NCBI GenBank assembly: GCA_944321515.1
Contig: CALULO010000002.1
Coordinates: forward strand, 103,163 to 167,162
Reading direction: 5' to 3'
Origin: an uncultured Atopobiaceae bacterium
GTDB taxonomy: Bacteria > Actinomycetota > Coriobacteriia > Coriobacteriales > Atopobiaceae
Length of the DNA: 64,000 nucleotides
The notes beneath the pieces are model-generated. The model was not told the origin of the DNA. It was given only the letters and a program-made list of their open reading frames with translations, and ran no database searches. Below are positions 24,466 to 33,262 of the stretch, piece by piece; position 1 is the first letter of the stretch; each line of letters starts with the position of its first letter. Both the position numbers and the translations under genes were made by a program.

Positions 24466-24852
24466 AGACTCTTTGCCTTTCTCGACGGCTCCCGTATTCG
24501 GCGGGCGTGCTTGCGGGCCGCTGACCGGCCCATTTGCGCACAAAAAATGGCGCGCCGGTTCGCGCGGCGACGCCATCAGGTTGTGCGTGATGTAAAAGGA
24601 CCCTATCACGTCGGGCGTGCCTTTCGTAAGCGGAAAGTTTGTGAAGACGTGCGTCGCGTCACAGGTTCCTGGCCCGAGGTTGCGGTGGGGTGGGGGCGTG
24701 GCGCCGAGGGGTGTGTGACCCGTAGGGCTATGATGCGGGGATGCCGCTTTTTTGCGTGGCGACCCGTGGGACTGCCCCGCGGGGGGTCGCCCGGGGAAGC
24801 GCCCCATGAAAGTCCGGCGGCACCCGTTGCCGTCTCTGCCTAGGAGGTCAAC
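24466..24852. other. 387-bp divergent intergenic region, DUF2798 / panE
   Basis: No gene is credible. TATGAT at 24729-24734 is a likely -10 for panE. Just after it, GCGG-GATG-CCGC followed by six T residues (about 24736-24753) could be a short attenuator in the leader. Otherwise I see only scattered short inverted repeats. Confidence 0.5.
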
Positions 24853-25773
24853 ATGGCAATCAGTCGCGCGGCTATCATCGGACGAGGTGCGGTGGGCCTG
24901 CTTTACGGCAGCCTCATCCAGAGCAACGTGGGCCCCGACGCGGTCGAGTACGTGATGGACGACGACCGCTACGCCCGTCATGCCGGCGAGGTGCCCACGA
25001 TAAACGGCGCCCCCTGCACGATCCCCACGCTGCCGGCGAGCGAGGCTGCCCCGGTCGATCTCGTGATCCTTGCGACCAAGGCGACCGGCCTCGACCTCGC
25101 GCTCGAGACGATGACGCGCCTCGTGGGCTCGGACACCCGCATCATCTCCCTGCTCAACGGCATCACGAGCGAGGAGCGCATCGCCGGGCGGTTTGGCTGG
25201 GAGCACACCGTCCTCGCCGTGGCGCAGGGGATGGACGCCGTCTTCATCGGCGGCGAGCTCGCCTTCACGCACTCCGGGGAGATTCGCCTGGGCCCGGCGG
25301 CGGGCACCGCGCCCGGCGTGGTCGAGGACATCGACGACTTCCTCTCCCGCGCGGGCATCGCGCACGTGGTCGAGGCCGACATCCGCCGCCGACAGTGGGT
25401 GAAGCTCATGCTCAATGTGGGCATCAACCAGACCTGCATGGCCTTTGGCGGCACCTACGGCACCGCGAGCGAGCCGGGAAGCGAGCAGAACCGCTGCTTC
25501 GTGGCCGCCATGCGGGAGGCCCTCGCCGTCGCGCGCGCCGAGGGCGTCGACGTTACCGAGGCCGACCTGGCGCAGATGGCCGAGCTCATTGCCTCGCTCG
25601 ACCCCGATGGCATGCCCTCGATGGCGCAGGACCGCATCAACGGCAGGCGCACGGAGGTCGAGGAGTTCTCGGGCACCATCGTCCGGCTCGCCGAGCGGCA
25701 CGGCATCCTCGTGCCCACCAACCGCTGGCTCTACGCGCGCATCCGCGAGCTCGAGGAGGGTTTCGGCGCGTAG
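24853..25773 (+). CDS. panE: 2-dehydropantoate 2-reductase (ketopantoate reductase family)
   Basis: This 306-residue NADPH enzyme reduces ketopantoate to pantoate in coenzyme A synthesis. The Rossmann motif is GRGAVG (10-15), the catalytic lysine lies in RRRQWVKLMLNVGINQ (about 182-184), and the conserved glutamate is in RRTEVEEFSGTIV (about 268). Length is normal. No other pantothenate genes are nearby, so a paralogous 2-oxoacid reductase is possible. The ATG follows CTAGGAGGTCAAC, a strong ribosome-binding site. Confidence 0.85.
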   Translation: MAISRAAIIGRGAVGLLYGSLIQSNVGPDAVEYVMDDDRYARHAGEVPTINGAPCTIPTLPASEAAPVDLVILATKATGLDLALETMTRLVGSDTRIISLLNGITSEERIAGRFGWEHTVLAVAQGMDAVFIGGELAFTHSGEIRLGPAAGTAPGVVEDIDDFLSRAGIAHVVEADIRRRQWVKLMLNVGINQTCMAFGGTYGTASEPGSEQNRCFVAAMREALAVARAEGVDVTEADLAQMAELIASLDPDGMPSMAQDRINGRRTEVEEFSGTIVRLAERHGILVPTNRWLYARIRELEEGFGA

Positions 25774-26251
25774 CCCCCGTGGGCTTTCGGGCCCCGGGCC
25801 CCGGGTGCCGGGTGCCAGACCCCTGACACCGGGCCACGGGCCGCCTGCTGGGCGTTCTTCTCGCCAGCTCGCCGGCCCGCTGGCTCGAAAATGCGTCCCT
25901 CCGGGCGAGATAACCTCCTGAGTGCATGCTCCGGCTGCGGGTTCTTCTCGCCGGTTGCGCAAGTGCATGCTCCCAGGCGAGAAAAACCTCTCAAGTGCGT
26001 TCGGGTGCCGAGAAAAACGCCAGGAGTGCGTGCTGTGAGCATGCACTTGTCGCGCACGCGGGGGGCTTGTCGCACAAGGGGGATCGTCGCGCGGGGACGC
26101 CTGGCGCGGGGGTATGGCGCATCCGCCGCCCGGCGGACCGCTTGCCCGGCAGGACGCCTGCCCGCTTGCCCGGCGGTATCGTGGAGGAGGATAGCCATTG
26201 CATGTTGGGCGCATTCCCGGCGTTGGGCCGTGCGCCCGGAGAGGAGCCGCC
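25774..26251. other. 478-bp intergenic region with motif and AAGTGC-type repeats
   Basis: No gene is supported here. Two reverse copies of the recurrent motif start at 25857 and 25944. Three direct CGAGAWAAMC...AGTGCRT repeats start near 25906, 25978 and 26009. GAGCATGCACTT at about 26038-26049 is an inverted copy of the AAGTGCATGCT part. GAGAGGAG near 26240 is the ribosome-binding site of the next gene. Confidence 0.65.
25906..26052. repeat. direct repeats of CGAGA(A/T)AAMC...AGTGCRTKC type
   Basis: Copies start at about 25906 (CGAGATAACC then GAGTGCATGCT), 25978 (CGAGAAAAACC then AAGTGCGTTC) and 26009 (CGAGAAAAACG then AGTGCGTGCT). An inverted AGCATGCACTT follows. The same family recurs near 34380-34540. 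Confidence 0.75.
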
Positions 26252-28225
26252 ATGTCTGCCGAGAAGGACCTCGCGTCGAGCTCTGAAAGGTTCCCTCTGC
26301 TGTTCTCGCCGCTCAAGGTGGGGACCCAGGAGGTGCGCAACCGCGTCTTCATGCCCCCCGTCTCCACCAACCTGGCCGACCACGGCTACGTGACCGACGC
26401 GCTGATCGACCACTACGCCTCGCGTGCGGCCGGCGGGGTGGGGCTCATCGTCACGGAGGTCGTGACCGTGGAGCCCACCTACGTCTACCTGCCCGGGGAC
26501 ATGTGCATGGCGGACGACTCCTACGTGGAGGGCTGGACGCGGCTGGCCGCGGCCGTCCACGAGGGCGGCGCAAAGCTCCTGCCCCAGCTCTTCCACCCGG
26601 CCTACATGGCCTTCCCGTTGCCGGGCACGCCTCGGCTCATCGCCCCGTCAAGCGTGGGCCCCTACTACGCGCGCGAGGCCCCGCGCCCCGTCACGCGCGA
26701 GGAGCTCAAGGTGCTCGTCCGGCAGTTCGGCGACGCTGCTGAGCGCATGAGGCGCGCCGGCACGGACGGCGTCGAGATCCATGCGGCGCACGCCCACGGC
26801 CTTCTGGGCGGCTTCCTTTCGCCTCTCTACAACAAGCGCACGGACGAGTACGGCGGGGACATCGACGCCCGCCTGCGCCTCACCCTGGAGGTGGTCCGCG
26901 AGGTGCGCGAGCGCTGCGGTGAGGACTTCATCATCGACGTGCGCATCTCCGGCGACGAGTACTCCGACGGCGGCCTCACCATCACCGACATGTGCCATGT
27001 GGCCCGTGAGCTCGAGCGCGCCGGCGTGGACATGCTGCACGTCTCGGGCGGCACCACCATCAAGCGCGGCAGCGCCATCCCGGCGGCCGGCACGCGCCAG
27101 GGCAGCCACGCGGACGTCTCCCGGCAGATCAAGCGCTGCGTGAGCATCCCGGTGGCCACGGTCGGGCGTATCAACGAGGCGTGGATCGCCGAGGAGCTGC
27201 TCGAGGAGGGCGTGGCCGACGCCTGCATGATGGGTCGCGCCAACGTCTGCGACGCCGAGTTCTGCAACAAGGCGGCGGCCGGGCGGGTGGACGACATCCG
27301 CCCCTGCATCGGCTGCCTGCGCTGCCTCACGGGCATCATGTTCGGCAAGCCCATCGCATGCACGGTGAACCCGGACGTCGAGCACGACGACGGCGCGGTC
27401 CCGCCTGCCGAGGAGCCCCGCGACGTGCTGGTTGTCGGCGCGGGGCCGGCTGGCATGGAGGCCGCCTTCGTGGCGGCTCGCCGCGGGCACCACGTGGTCC
27501 TTGCGGACGCGGCGGACGAGCCGGGCGGCACCATGCGGATCGCCGCGGTGCCCATTGCCAAGCAGGACCTGGCGCGCGTCATCAAGTTCCAGGCGCGTCG
27601 CCTCGAGCAGGCGGGCGTGGAGCTTCGTCTGGGCCAGCGCCTCACCGCCGAGGACGTAACGCGCGACTTCCCGGGCTACGAGGTGGTGCTCGCCGTTGGC
27701 GCCGAGCCCATCGTGCCGGCGTGGTCGGGCGCCTTCAAGCAGGCCGTGACAGCTGACGACATCCTGGCCGGACGAGCCTTCCCGGGGAAGAAGATCGTGG
27801 TGGTTGGAGGCGGCTCGGTGGGCTGCGAGGTGGCCGACTACCTCGCCCCGCTGGTGAACGACCTCGCCAAGGGCAACCGAGACGTCACCATCGTGGAGAT
27901 GGGCCCCACGCTCGACCCCACGGAGGGCGCCGCCGGGCGTGCCGCGCTCATCACCCGCATGCTCTCCAAAGGTGTCCACGTGCTCACGGAGGCCCGCGTG
28001 ACCGGCGTGACCGAGGATGCGATCACCTACGAGAAGGACGGCGCCGAGCACGTCATTGAGGGCGCGGACACGCTCGTACTGGCGCTCGGCTACCGACCGG
28101 ACCCGACGCTCGCCGAGGGCCTTGCCGCCGCCGGCGTGAGCGTCCACGTGATCGGCGATGCGGAGAAGCCGGGCAACATCAAGGATGCGATGGCCGCCGC
28201 CTACGAGCTCGCGCGCGACCTGTAG
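26252..28225 (+). CDS. NADH:flavin oxidoreductase / 2,4-dienoyl-CoA reductase-type (old yellow enzyme family)
   Basis: This 657-residue multidomain enzyme has an N-terminal FMN barrel with EIHAAHAHGLLGGFLSP, YNKRTDEYGGD and the C-terminal MGRANV phosphate-binding motif. An iron-sulfur cysteine set follows, CIGCLRC at about 352-358 and a later CTVNP. The C-terminal half holds FAD/NAD Rossmann motifs GAGPAGMEA (about 397) and GGGSVGCEVADYL. This is the layout of 2,4-dienoyl-CoA reductase, trimethylamine dehydrogenase and bile-acid BaiCD/BaiH enzymes. The substrate cannot be assigned. I use ATG 26252 after GAGAGGAG; the earlier frame adds 18 unrelated residues. Confidence 0.88.
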   Translation: MSAEKDLASSSERFPLLFSPLKVGTQEVRNRVFMPPVSTNLADHGYVTDALIDHYASRAAGGVGLIVTEVVTVEPTYVYLPGDMCMADDSYVEGWTRLAAAVHEGGAKLLPQLFHPAYMAFPLPGTPRLIAPSSVGPYYAREAPRPVTREELKVLVRQFGDAAERMRRAGTDGVEIHAAHAHGLLGGFLSPLYNKRTDEYGGDIDARLRLTLEVVREVRERCGEDFIIDVRISGDEYSDGGLTITDMCHVARELERAGVDMLHVSGGTTIKRGSAIPAAGTRQGSHADVSRQIKRCVSIPVATVGRINEAWIAEELLEEGVADACMMGRANVCDAEFCNKAAAGRVDDIRPCIGCLRCLTGIMFGKPIACTVNPDVEHDDGAVPPAEEPRDVLVVGAGPAGMEAAFVAARRGHHVVLADAADEPGGTMRIAAVPIAKQDLARVIKFQARRLEQAGVELRLGQRLTAEDVTRDFPGYEVVLAVGAEPIVPAWSGAFKQAVTADDILAGRAFPGKKIVVVGGGSVGCEVADYLAPLVNDLAKGNRDVTIVEMGPTLDPTEGAAGRAALITRMLSKGVHVLTEARVTGVTEDAITYEKDGAEHVIEGADTLVLALGYRPDPTLAEGLAAAGVSVHVIGDAEKPGNIKDAMAAAYELARDL

Positions 28226-28291
28226 CGACGGCCGTGGCGGTGGGCACGACTGTGGCGGCGGGCCCGCCCGGCCGCGCTCGTTCTTCTCGCC

Positions 28292-28638
28292 GGCTCGCTA
28301 GAAGTCACGCTTTCTGCGGCGGAAGCGTGACTTTGGGCGAGCTGGGTGACTCCGGTCTACTGGCGCCTCGCGGAAAGTCACGTTTTTGCAGTCAAAGTGT
28401 GACTTCCGACGCGTTGGGCGGCACAAACTCGCGGAAAGTCACGTTTTTCTCGCCGAAAGCGTGACTTTGAACGAGTTTGATGATGCCAACTCGCGGAAAG
28501 TCACGCTTTCAGCCGTCAAAGCGTGACTTTGAGCGAGCTGTCCCGTACCGACTCGCTGATAGTCACGTTTTCCGTGGCGAAAGCGTGACTTTTAGCGAGC
28601 TGGCGTCGAGTGCCTCGTCGAAAGTCACGTTTAACCGC
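28292..28638. repeat. palindromic repeat array 1, 62-bp period, 5.5 units
   Basis: Each unit of about 53 bp is an imperfect inverted repeat: CTCGCGGAAAGTCACG, a short loop, then AAAGCGTGACTTTGAGCGAG. Units begin near 28292, 28366, 28426, 28488, 28550, with a half unit at 28612; the last five are 60-62 bp apart. The spacer between units is only 8-10 bp. The same unit and period recur at 42837-43136. Confidence 0.9.
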
Positions 28639-28757
28639 AGTCGTGCCTGGGCCGCAGTCGCGCATGGGGCGGGCGACTTCGCGGGAGCGCGGCGGCCTCG
28701 CAAGTGCGACGGCCTCGCAAGCGCGCCGGCCTCTCAGGCGCGAGGCGGCGGGCAAGC

Positions 28758-28766
28758 TGCTACACT
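28758..28766 (+). promoter_or_regulatory. extended -10 promoter of the ECF cluster
   Basis: TGCTACACT (28758-28766) is an extended -10 element. Several other genes in the window show a similar TGCTA-plus-NNNT stretch upstream. Transcription would start just before the riboswitch-like leader. Confidence 0.45.
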
Positions 28767-28772
28767 GGGTGG

Positions 28773-28880
28773 CCCAACAGCATAGAGGGCACGGTTCGAA
28801 GAGCTGCTACGCCTAGTAGATGAAAAAAGGATTCCGGTTTGACCCCGGAACAGCACAAGACTGTGTTCATAGGTTGGCGG
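28773..28880 (+). promoter_or_regulatory. probable cobalamin riboswitch-like leader
   Basis: GAAAAAAGGATTCCGGTTT then GACCCCGGAACAG and GACTGTG (about 28822-28866) follow the order of the cobalamin-riboswitch core. That core has GGGAA, a CCGGTG...CCGG hairpin and a CACTGT element, but here each is degenerate. The position, just upstream of a DUF4430 lipoprotein and ECF transporter genes, fits B12 control. I could not fold it or compare it with a covariance model. Confidence 0.4.
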
Positions 28881-28943
28881 CCGCGCGTGTCGCCTGTCCT
28901 GCCTTGCCCTCCAGACGCCCCACGGGGCAGAGAGCGAGGCATC

Positions 28944-29417
28944 ATGTCTAAGAACAACATCGTCGAGAAGAGCCTGCTGACCAAGCTCGGCGCCGGCGCC
29001 GCGGCGTTCGCGCTCGCGCTGACGCTGGCCGCGTGCGGCTCGGCGCCCGCCACCACGAGCGACGCCTCCAACGGCTCCGACGCCGCCCAGGAGCAGCAGG
29101 CCACGCTCGCCGTGACCGTGGAGATCGACGCCACGGCCGCCGACGGCGAGAAGACCACCACGGACGTGGAGCTGCCCGAGGGCGCCACCGCCTACGACGC
29201 GCTCGTCGCCACCGACGCCGACGTCAACGCCCAGGACTCCGACTACGGCATGTACGTCCAGGGCATCAACGGCGTGGCCGCCGGCGACCACGGCGACATG
29301 AGCGGCTGGATGTACTCGGTCAACGGGGAGACCGCCGAGGTGGGCTGCTCCGAGTATAAGCTCTCGTCCGGCGACGTGGTTACCTGGACCTACGTGACCG
29401 AGTTCGTCTCGGAGTAA
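28944..29417 (+). CDS. DUF4430 lipoprotein
   Basis: The 157-residue secreted lipoprotein has a signal peptide with lipobox LTLAAC, the lipidated cysteine being C31. A Ser/Ala-rich spacer is followed by a DUF4430 domain (about residues 55-157). That domain has VEIDATAADGEKTTTDVELPEGATAYDALV and SGWMYSVNGETAEVGCSEYKLSSGDVVTW. DUF4430 resembles the C-terminal domain of transcobalamin. With an ECF transporter next to it and a cobalamin-like leader, it may capture corrinoid at the cell surface; that role is inferred. ATG 28944 is preferred over the longer frame because the signal peptide starts there. Confidence 0.8.
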   Translation: MSKNNIVEKSLLTKLGAGAAAFALALTLAACGSAPATTSDASNGSDAAQEQQATLAVTVEIDATAADGEKTTTDVELPEGATAYDALVATDADVNAQDSDYGMYVQGINGVAAGDHGDMSGWMYSVNGETAEVGCSEYKLSSGDVVTWTYVTEFVSE

Positions 29418-29426
29418 CGCGAGCTC

Positions 29427-30392
29427 GTGAGCGAGTCCGCGCACAGAGAACTGACGGGCCCGGTTGCAGGCGAGAAGAACCTGCGGCCGGGCCCGTGCGT
29501 CGCGCGCCCAGACGCCGCGCCCGCGCGACGTCGCCCCACGCCCTTTGAGACCTGCCACGCGACCGTGCCCGCCGTCTGCCTTGCGGGCACGGTCGCGCTT
29601 TCGATGCTGGCTGCCCAGCCCGTCTGCGTGGGCGTCTCGCTTGCCGGGGCGCTCGCGTTCTCGCTGGCGGCGCGCGGCGCGCGGGCCACGGCGCGCGGGC
29701 TCGTCTGGCAGGTGCCGATGCTGGCCCTGGTCTGCCTGTTCAACCCGCTCTTCTCGGCGTCGGGCTCGACTCTCCTGTTCAAGCTGGGGCCGCGCAGCGT
29801 CTACGCGGAGAGCCTCGCCTACGGCGCCACGATGGGCGCGCTCATGGTGGCCGGCGTGCTCTGGCTGGAGGACGCGGCGGCGGTGCTCACGCAGGACAGG
29901 CTGCTGGCGCTGGCGGGCCGGCGGATGCGCTCGCTGCCGCTGGTGGTGAGCATGGCCGCGCAGCTGGCGCCGCAGCTTCTGGGCCGCGCGCACGCGGTCC
30001 GCACGGCTCTCGACGCCTGCACCGCCGCGGGCCCGCGGCCGGGCCGCAGGGAGGGGCTCGTCCGCACCTCCACGCTGCTCATGGGCTGGGCGCTCGAGGA
30101 CTCGCTCGGCCGCGCCGACGCCATGCGGGCCCGCGGCTGGGAGTCCGGGCTCCCGAGGACGTGCTACCGGACGGAGCGGCTGCGGCGCTCGGACGTCGCG
30201 GCGCTCGTGGGGCTTGCGGCGCTGCTCGCGCTTGCCGCGGCCGGTGCGTGGGTCGCGTGCGCCGACTGGCGGTTCTACCCGCGGATGGAGGGGCTTGCGC
30301 CGTGGTGGTGCTACGTGCCGCTGGTTCTTCTCGCCGCGCTTCCCACGGTGGTCGCGGCGGTCGGCCGCGTGCGCGATCGGGGGCTCTCATGA
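29427..30392 (+). CDS. ECF transporter T component (CbiQ/EcfT family)
   Basis: The 321-residue membrane protein couples the ATPase to the substrate-binding subunit of an energy-coupling factor transporter. It has about five to six hydrophobic helices and the cytoplasmic coupling motif ADAMRARGW near residue 233, typical of EcfT. The first 40 residues are poorly conserved and contain a GEKN sequence encoded by the recurrent motif inside a large DNA hairpin. The true start could therefore lie further in. GTG 29427 is 10 bp after the lipoprotein stop, and the gene overlaps the ATPase gene by 4 bp (ATGA). Confidence 0.82.
   Translation: MSESAHRELTGPVAGEKNLRPGPCVARPDAAPARRRPTPFETCHATVPAVCLAGTVALSMLAAQPVCVGVSLAGALAFSLAARGARATARGLVWQVPMLALVCLFNPLFSASGSTLLFKLGPRSVYAESLAYGATMGALMVAGVLWLEDAAAVLTQDRLLALAGRRMRSLPLVVSMAAQLAPQLLGRAHAVRTALDACTAAGPRPGRREGLVRTSTLLMGWALEDSLGRADAMRARGWESGLPRTCYRTERLRRSDVAALVGLAALLALAAAGAWVACADWRFYPRMEGLAPWWCYVPLVLLAALPTVVAAVGRVRDRGLS
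29454..29496. repeat. perfect hairpin with GGCGAGAAGAACC in its loop
   Basis: ACGGGCCCGG (29454-29463) pairs perfectly with CCGGGCCCGT (29487-29496), and inside it GCAGG pairs with CCTGC. The loop is CGAGAAGAA. It lies just after the DUF4430 gene, within the annotated N-terminus of the T component, and could act as a transcript hairpin between the two genes. Confidence 0.8.
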
Positions 30393-31897
30393 GCGTCGTC
30401 CCGGCACTTTCGTACGAGGGCGTGGGCTTCTCCTACGCCGCCGCCCCCGGCGCGTCTGCCTCGGGGGAGGTGCTGCGCGACGTCACCCTTGAGGTGCCGG
30501 AGGGCGAGTTCGTGCTGCTTGTGGGCGCCACGGGGTCCGGCAAGTCGACGCTTTTGCGCCTGGCCAAGCCGGAAATTGCGCCGGCGGGCCGCCTCGAGGG
30601 GGAGGTGCGCGCCTTTGGCCGGGACGTCCGCGGGCTCGGTCCCGTGGAGTCCGCGCGTGCCGTGGGCTACGTCTTCCAGGACCCCGACGCGCAGATCGTC
30701 TGCGACACCGTCTGGCACGAGGTGGCCTTTGGCCTTGAGAACCTCGGTGTGGACGAGGGCGAGATGCGCCGCCGTGTGGCCGAGACCTGCAACTTCCTGG
30801 GCATGGAGCCGTGGCTCCGCATGCGCACCGCGGAGCTCTCCGGGGGCCAGCGGCAGACGCTCGCCCTGGCGGCGACGCTCGCGCTGCGCCCGCGCCTGCT
30901 GCTGCTCGACGAGCCCACCGCGATGCTCGACCCGCTTGCCGAGAAGAGCTTCCTCTCGCTGCTCTTCCGCGCAAACCGCGAGCTCGGGATGACCGTGGTG
31001 GTGGCCACCCACGCGCCGCGCCCGATGCTCGACTACGCCACGCGCGCCCTTCGGATCGAGGACGGCTCCGTGCTGCCGGTGGGGCTGGGGGAGCTGGCGA
31101 AGGCGCCGAGCCTCGAGCCCGTGCCGCGGCGCGGTGGCCCCTCAGCCTGCGGTGACCCCGCGTCCCGCTCCGCCGCAGCGTCCCGCGTGGTCCCTGCGTC
31201 CCGCTCCGCCGCCGCGTCCCGCTTCGCCGGCGAGAAGGACCTCCTGCGCGCGGACAACCTCTGGCTGCGCTACGCGCGCGACGGCCGCTGGGTGCTCCGG
31301 GGCCTCGACCTCTCCGTCGCCGCCGGCGAGGTTCGCGCGCTCGTGGGGTCGAACGGCTGCGGGAAGTCCACGCTGCTCGCCGCGCTGGCGGGCGCGCTCC
31401 GGACGCAGCGCGGGCGCGTGCGCAACGCGGCCGCGGCCTCCCAGGCGCTCCTGCCTCAGAGCCCGCGCGCCCTTCTCGCCAGGGAGACGGTGGCCGACGA
31501 GCTCTCAGAGTGGCGACGCGCCGGCGGCTACGACGCGGCGGAGGTCTCCGCCGCCCTGGGTCGCATCGGCCTTGCGGGCGCCGCCGGACGCCACCCCTAC
31601 GACCTCTCCGGCGGCCAGCAGCAGCTCCTGGCCCTGGAGAAGCTCCTGCTACTGCATCCGCGCCTGCTGCTCCTGGACGAGCCCACTAAGGGCCTGGACG
31701 ACGCCTTCCGCGCACGGGTGGCCGCCCGCGTGGCGGCGGCGCGCGACGCGGGGGCGACGGTGCTCGTGGCCACGCACGACCTTGGCTTCGTACGCGCCGT
31801 GGCGGACTCCGTGTCACTCCTGTTTGACGGCGAGGTGGCCGTCACCGAGCCCACGGCCACCTTCTTCGAGCGCTCCTGGCTCTACCGCGACCGCTAG
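30389..31897 (+). CDS. ECF transporter double ATPase (fused A components)
   Basis: The 502-residue protein fuses two ABC ATPase domains that energise vitamin uptake. Domain 1 has GATGSGKST (46-54), LSGGQRQT (about 150) and LLLLDEPTAMLD. Domain 2 has GSNGCGKST (about 320), LSGGQQQL (about 405) and LLLLDEPTKGLDD. The Ala/Ser-rich interdomain linker (about 255-285) contains repeated PASRSAAASR units and a GEKD sequence encoded by the recurrent motif. It overlaps the T-component gene by 4 bp, so both are translated together. In many bacteria the two A subunits are separate proteins. Confidence 0.9.
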   Translation: MSVVPALSYEGVGFSYAAAPGASASGEVLRDVTLEVPEGEFVLLVGATGSGKSTLLRLAKPEIAPAGRLEGEVRAFGRDVRGLGPVESARAVGYVFQDPDAQIVCDTVWHEVAFGLENLGVDEGEMRRRVAETCNFLGMEPWLRMRTAELSGGQRQTLALAATLALRPRLLLLDEPTAMLDPLAEKSFLSLLFRANRELGMTVVVATHAPRPMLDYATRALRIEDGSVLPVGLGELAKAPSLEPVPRRGGPSACGDPASRSAAASRVVPASRSAAASRFAGEKDLLRADNLWLRYARDGRWVLRGLDLSVAAGEVRALVGSNGCGKSTLLAALAGALRTQRGRVRNAAAASQALLPQSPRALLARETVADELSEWRRAGGYDAAEVSAALGRIGLAGAAGRHPYDLSGGQQQLLALEKLLLLHPRLLLLDEPTKGLDDAFRARVAARVAAARDAGATVLVATHDLGFVRAVADSVSLLFDGEVAVTEPTATFFERSWLYRDR

Positions 31898-31943
31898 AAC
31901 GGCGGGGGAGCGGGGTCGTTAGAACAGCGGGAGGGCTAGGCCG

Positions 31944-32405
31944 CTAGAACAGCAGGAACGCCTCGCTGGAGACGAGCTCGTCCTCGCTGAGGCTCTCGAG
32001 GTCGAGGCCACCGTCCCCGTGGTCGTCCTCGTAGTCGTCCTCGTCATCGTGGTCATGGTCGTGGCCGTCGTCGCCCCAGGCGTATGCGTTGGCTGACTCG
32101 TCCGCCTCGTCCACCACGGGCAGTGCGCTCGTGATGCTGCACAGGCCGTTCATGGCCGGCACGATCTTCTGCCACTGGCAGATGACGGGCTCCTCCGGTG
32201 CGGCCTCGAGCTCGGTGAGGGAGTCCAAGAAGATCTCGTGCGCACCGTCCAGCAGGTCTGAGCTGCGGCGCACCTTCTGCAGGTAGGTGGCGAACTTGTC
32301 TATGGCCTCGTCTGCGCTGCCTGCCTCCACCACGCAGGGCATGAGGCAGTAGTTGTCCTTGCTGTCCGAGTCGTCGTTGTAGCTGAAGTTACCGATGTAC
32401 AGCAT
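31944..32405 (-). CDS. acidic protein with His/Asp-rich region, unknown function
   Basis: I do not recognise this 153-residue protein. The start at 32405 gives MLYIGNFSYNDD, a compact alpha/beta-looking N-terminal domain of about 105 residues with VVEAGSADEAIDKFATYL and ICQWQKIVPAM. A strongly acidic stretch follows with HDHDHDDEDDYEDDHGDGG, which could bind divalent metal. It lies in reverse orientation between the ECF ATPase and a probable ECF substrate-binding subunit, so it interrupts the transporter cluster. GAGGAGGCACC upstream supports translation. Confidence 0.65.
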   Translation of the reverse strand: MLYIGNFSYNDDSDSKDNYCLMPCVVEAGSADEAIDKFATYLQKVRRSSDLLDGAHEIFLDSLTELEAAPEEPVICQWQKIVPAMNGLCSITSALPVVDEADESANAYAWGDDGHDHDHDDEDDYEDDHGDGGLDLESLSEDELVSSEAFLLF

Positions 32406-32449
32406 GGTGCCTCCTCGCGGTCCGGCGTCGCTATGGCAAACTGGTACCC

Positions 32450-33262
32450 ATGATTGGCAGCGCACAAACACCCCCAGCCCCCGAGCGGCCCGGCGAGAAG
32501 CCCGGCGAACGCTTCGTCGGGAGGAACCTCGGCGAGAGGCCCGACGAACGACCCGGCGAGAAGAACCGCGGCAGGAGGCCCGTCGCCCGCGTCCTCGCGG
32601 CCCTCGAGGTGCCTGCCCTCGTGGCGGTGCCTGCGGCGATGGTCGCCCTTGCGGCGCTCGGCGTCCCCGCCGCGGCCGGCCTCACCCTCGCCGTCGCCCT
32701 TCTCGCCCTCGCCCTGCTGCTTGCGAGCTTCGAGGCGTCGAGGCCGGCGCTGCGCCAGCTCATGCCCACCGCGGTGCTCGCCGCCGTCGCGGCCGCCGGG
32801 CGCGTGCTCTTCTCGCCGCTGCCGGACGTGAAGCCGGTCTCGGCCATCGCCATCGTGGCGGGGGCGGCCCTCGGACGGCGGAGCGGCTTCGTGGTGGGCG
32901 CCGTCGCGGCGCTCGTGTCCAACCTCTTCTTCGGGCAGGGGCCGTGGACGCCCTGGCAGATGTACGCGTGGGGGCTCGTGGGCTACGTCGGCGGCGTGCT
33001 CGCGGAGCACGGGGCGCTCGGCCGTCCCGCGGTGCTCTACGGCTGGGGGCTTGCCTCCGGCATCTTCTACGGGCTCATCCTCAACGGATACTACGTGCTC
33101 GGGTACGTGCAGCCGCTTACCTGGCCGTCGGTGCTCGCTGCCTGTGCGGCGTCGCTTCCTCTTGACGTGACGCACGGCGTTGCCACCTGCGCGTTTCTCG
33201 CCGCGATCTGGCTGCCCTGGGGTCGCGCCATCCGTCGCGTGGTGGCCAAGTACGACCTGTGA
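32450..33262 (+). CDS. ECF transporter substrate-binding (S) component
   Basis: The 270-residue membrane protein has about six helices and the features of ECF S components: AIAIVAGAALGRRSGFVVGAVAALVSNLFFGQGPW, a small-residue helix that contacts EcfT, then WQMYAWGLVGYVGG. The first 45 residues are a hydrophilic extension with three GE(K/R)-type repeats containing two copies of the GGCGAGAAG core. Given the DUF4430 lipoprotein and riboswitch-like leader, cobalamin or a precursor is the likeliest substrate, but the family alone does not prove it. It is 58 bp from the divergent acidic-protein gene. Confidence 0.75.
   Translation: MIGSAQTPPAPERPGEKPGERFVGRNLGERPDERPGEKNRGRRPVARVLAALEVPALVAVPAAMVALAALGVPAAAGLTLAVALLALALLLASFEASRPALRQLMPTAVLAAVAAAGRVLFSPLPDVKPVSAIAIVAGAALGRRSGFVVGAVAALVSNLFFGQGPWTPWQMYAWGLVGYVGGVLAEHGALGRPAVLYGWGLASGIFYGLILNGYYVLGYVQPLTWPSVLAACAASLPLDVTHGVATCAFLAAIWLPWGRAIRRVVAKYDL

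Larger units (their letters stand above)
28226..28943. other. 718-bp intergenic region: palindrome array and riboswitch-like leader
   Basis: The first 420 bp hold a reverse copy of the recurrent motif (28283) and a palindromic array of 62-bp period. The last 190 bp hold a promoter-like TGCTACACT and a leader resembling a cobalamin riboswitch. No protein-coding gene is supported. Confidence 0.7.

Noticed and set aside
28292..28638. Possible CRISPR array
   Set aside because: Units are long imperfect palindromes with 8-10 bp between them, units differ from each other, and no cas genes are nearby.
28790..28812. GGTTCGAA as a tRNA T-loop
   Set aside because: No acceptor stem, anticodon arm or CCA-side pairing could be found around it.
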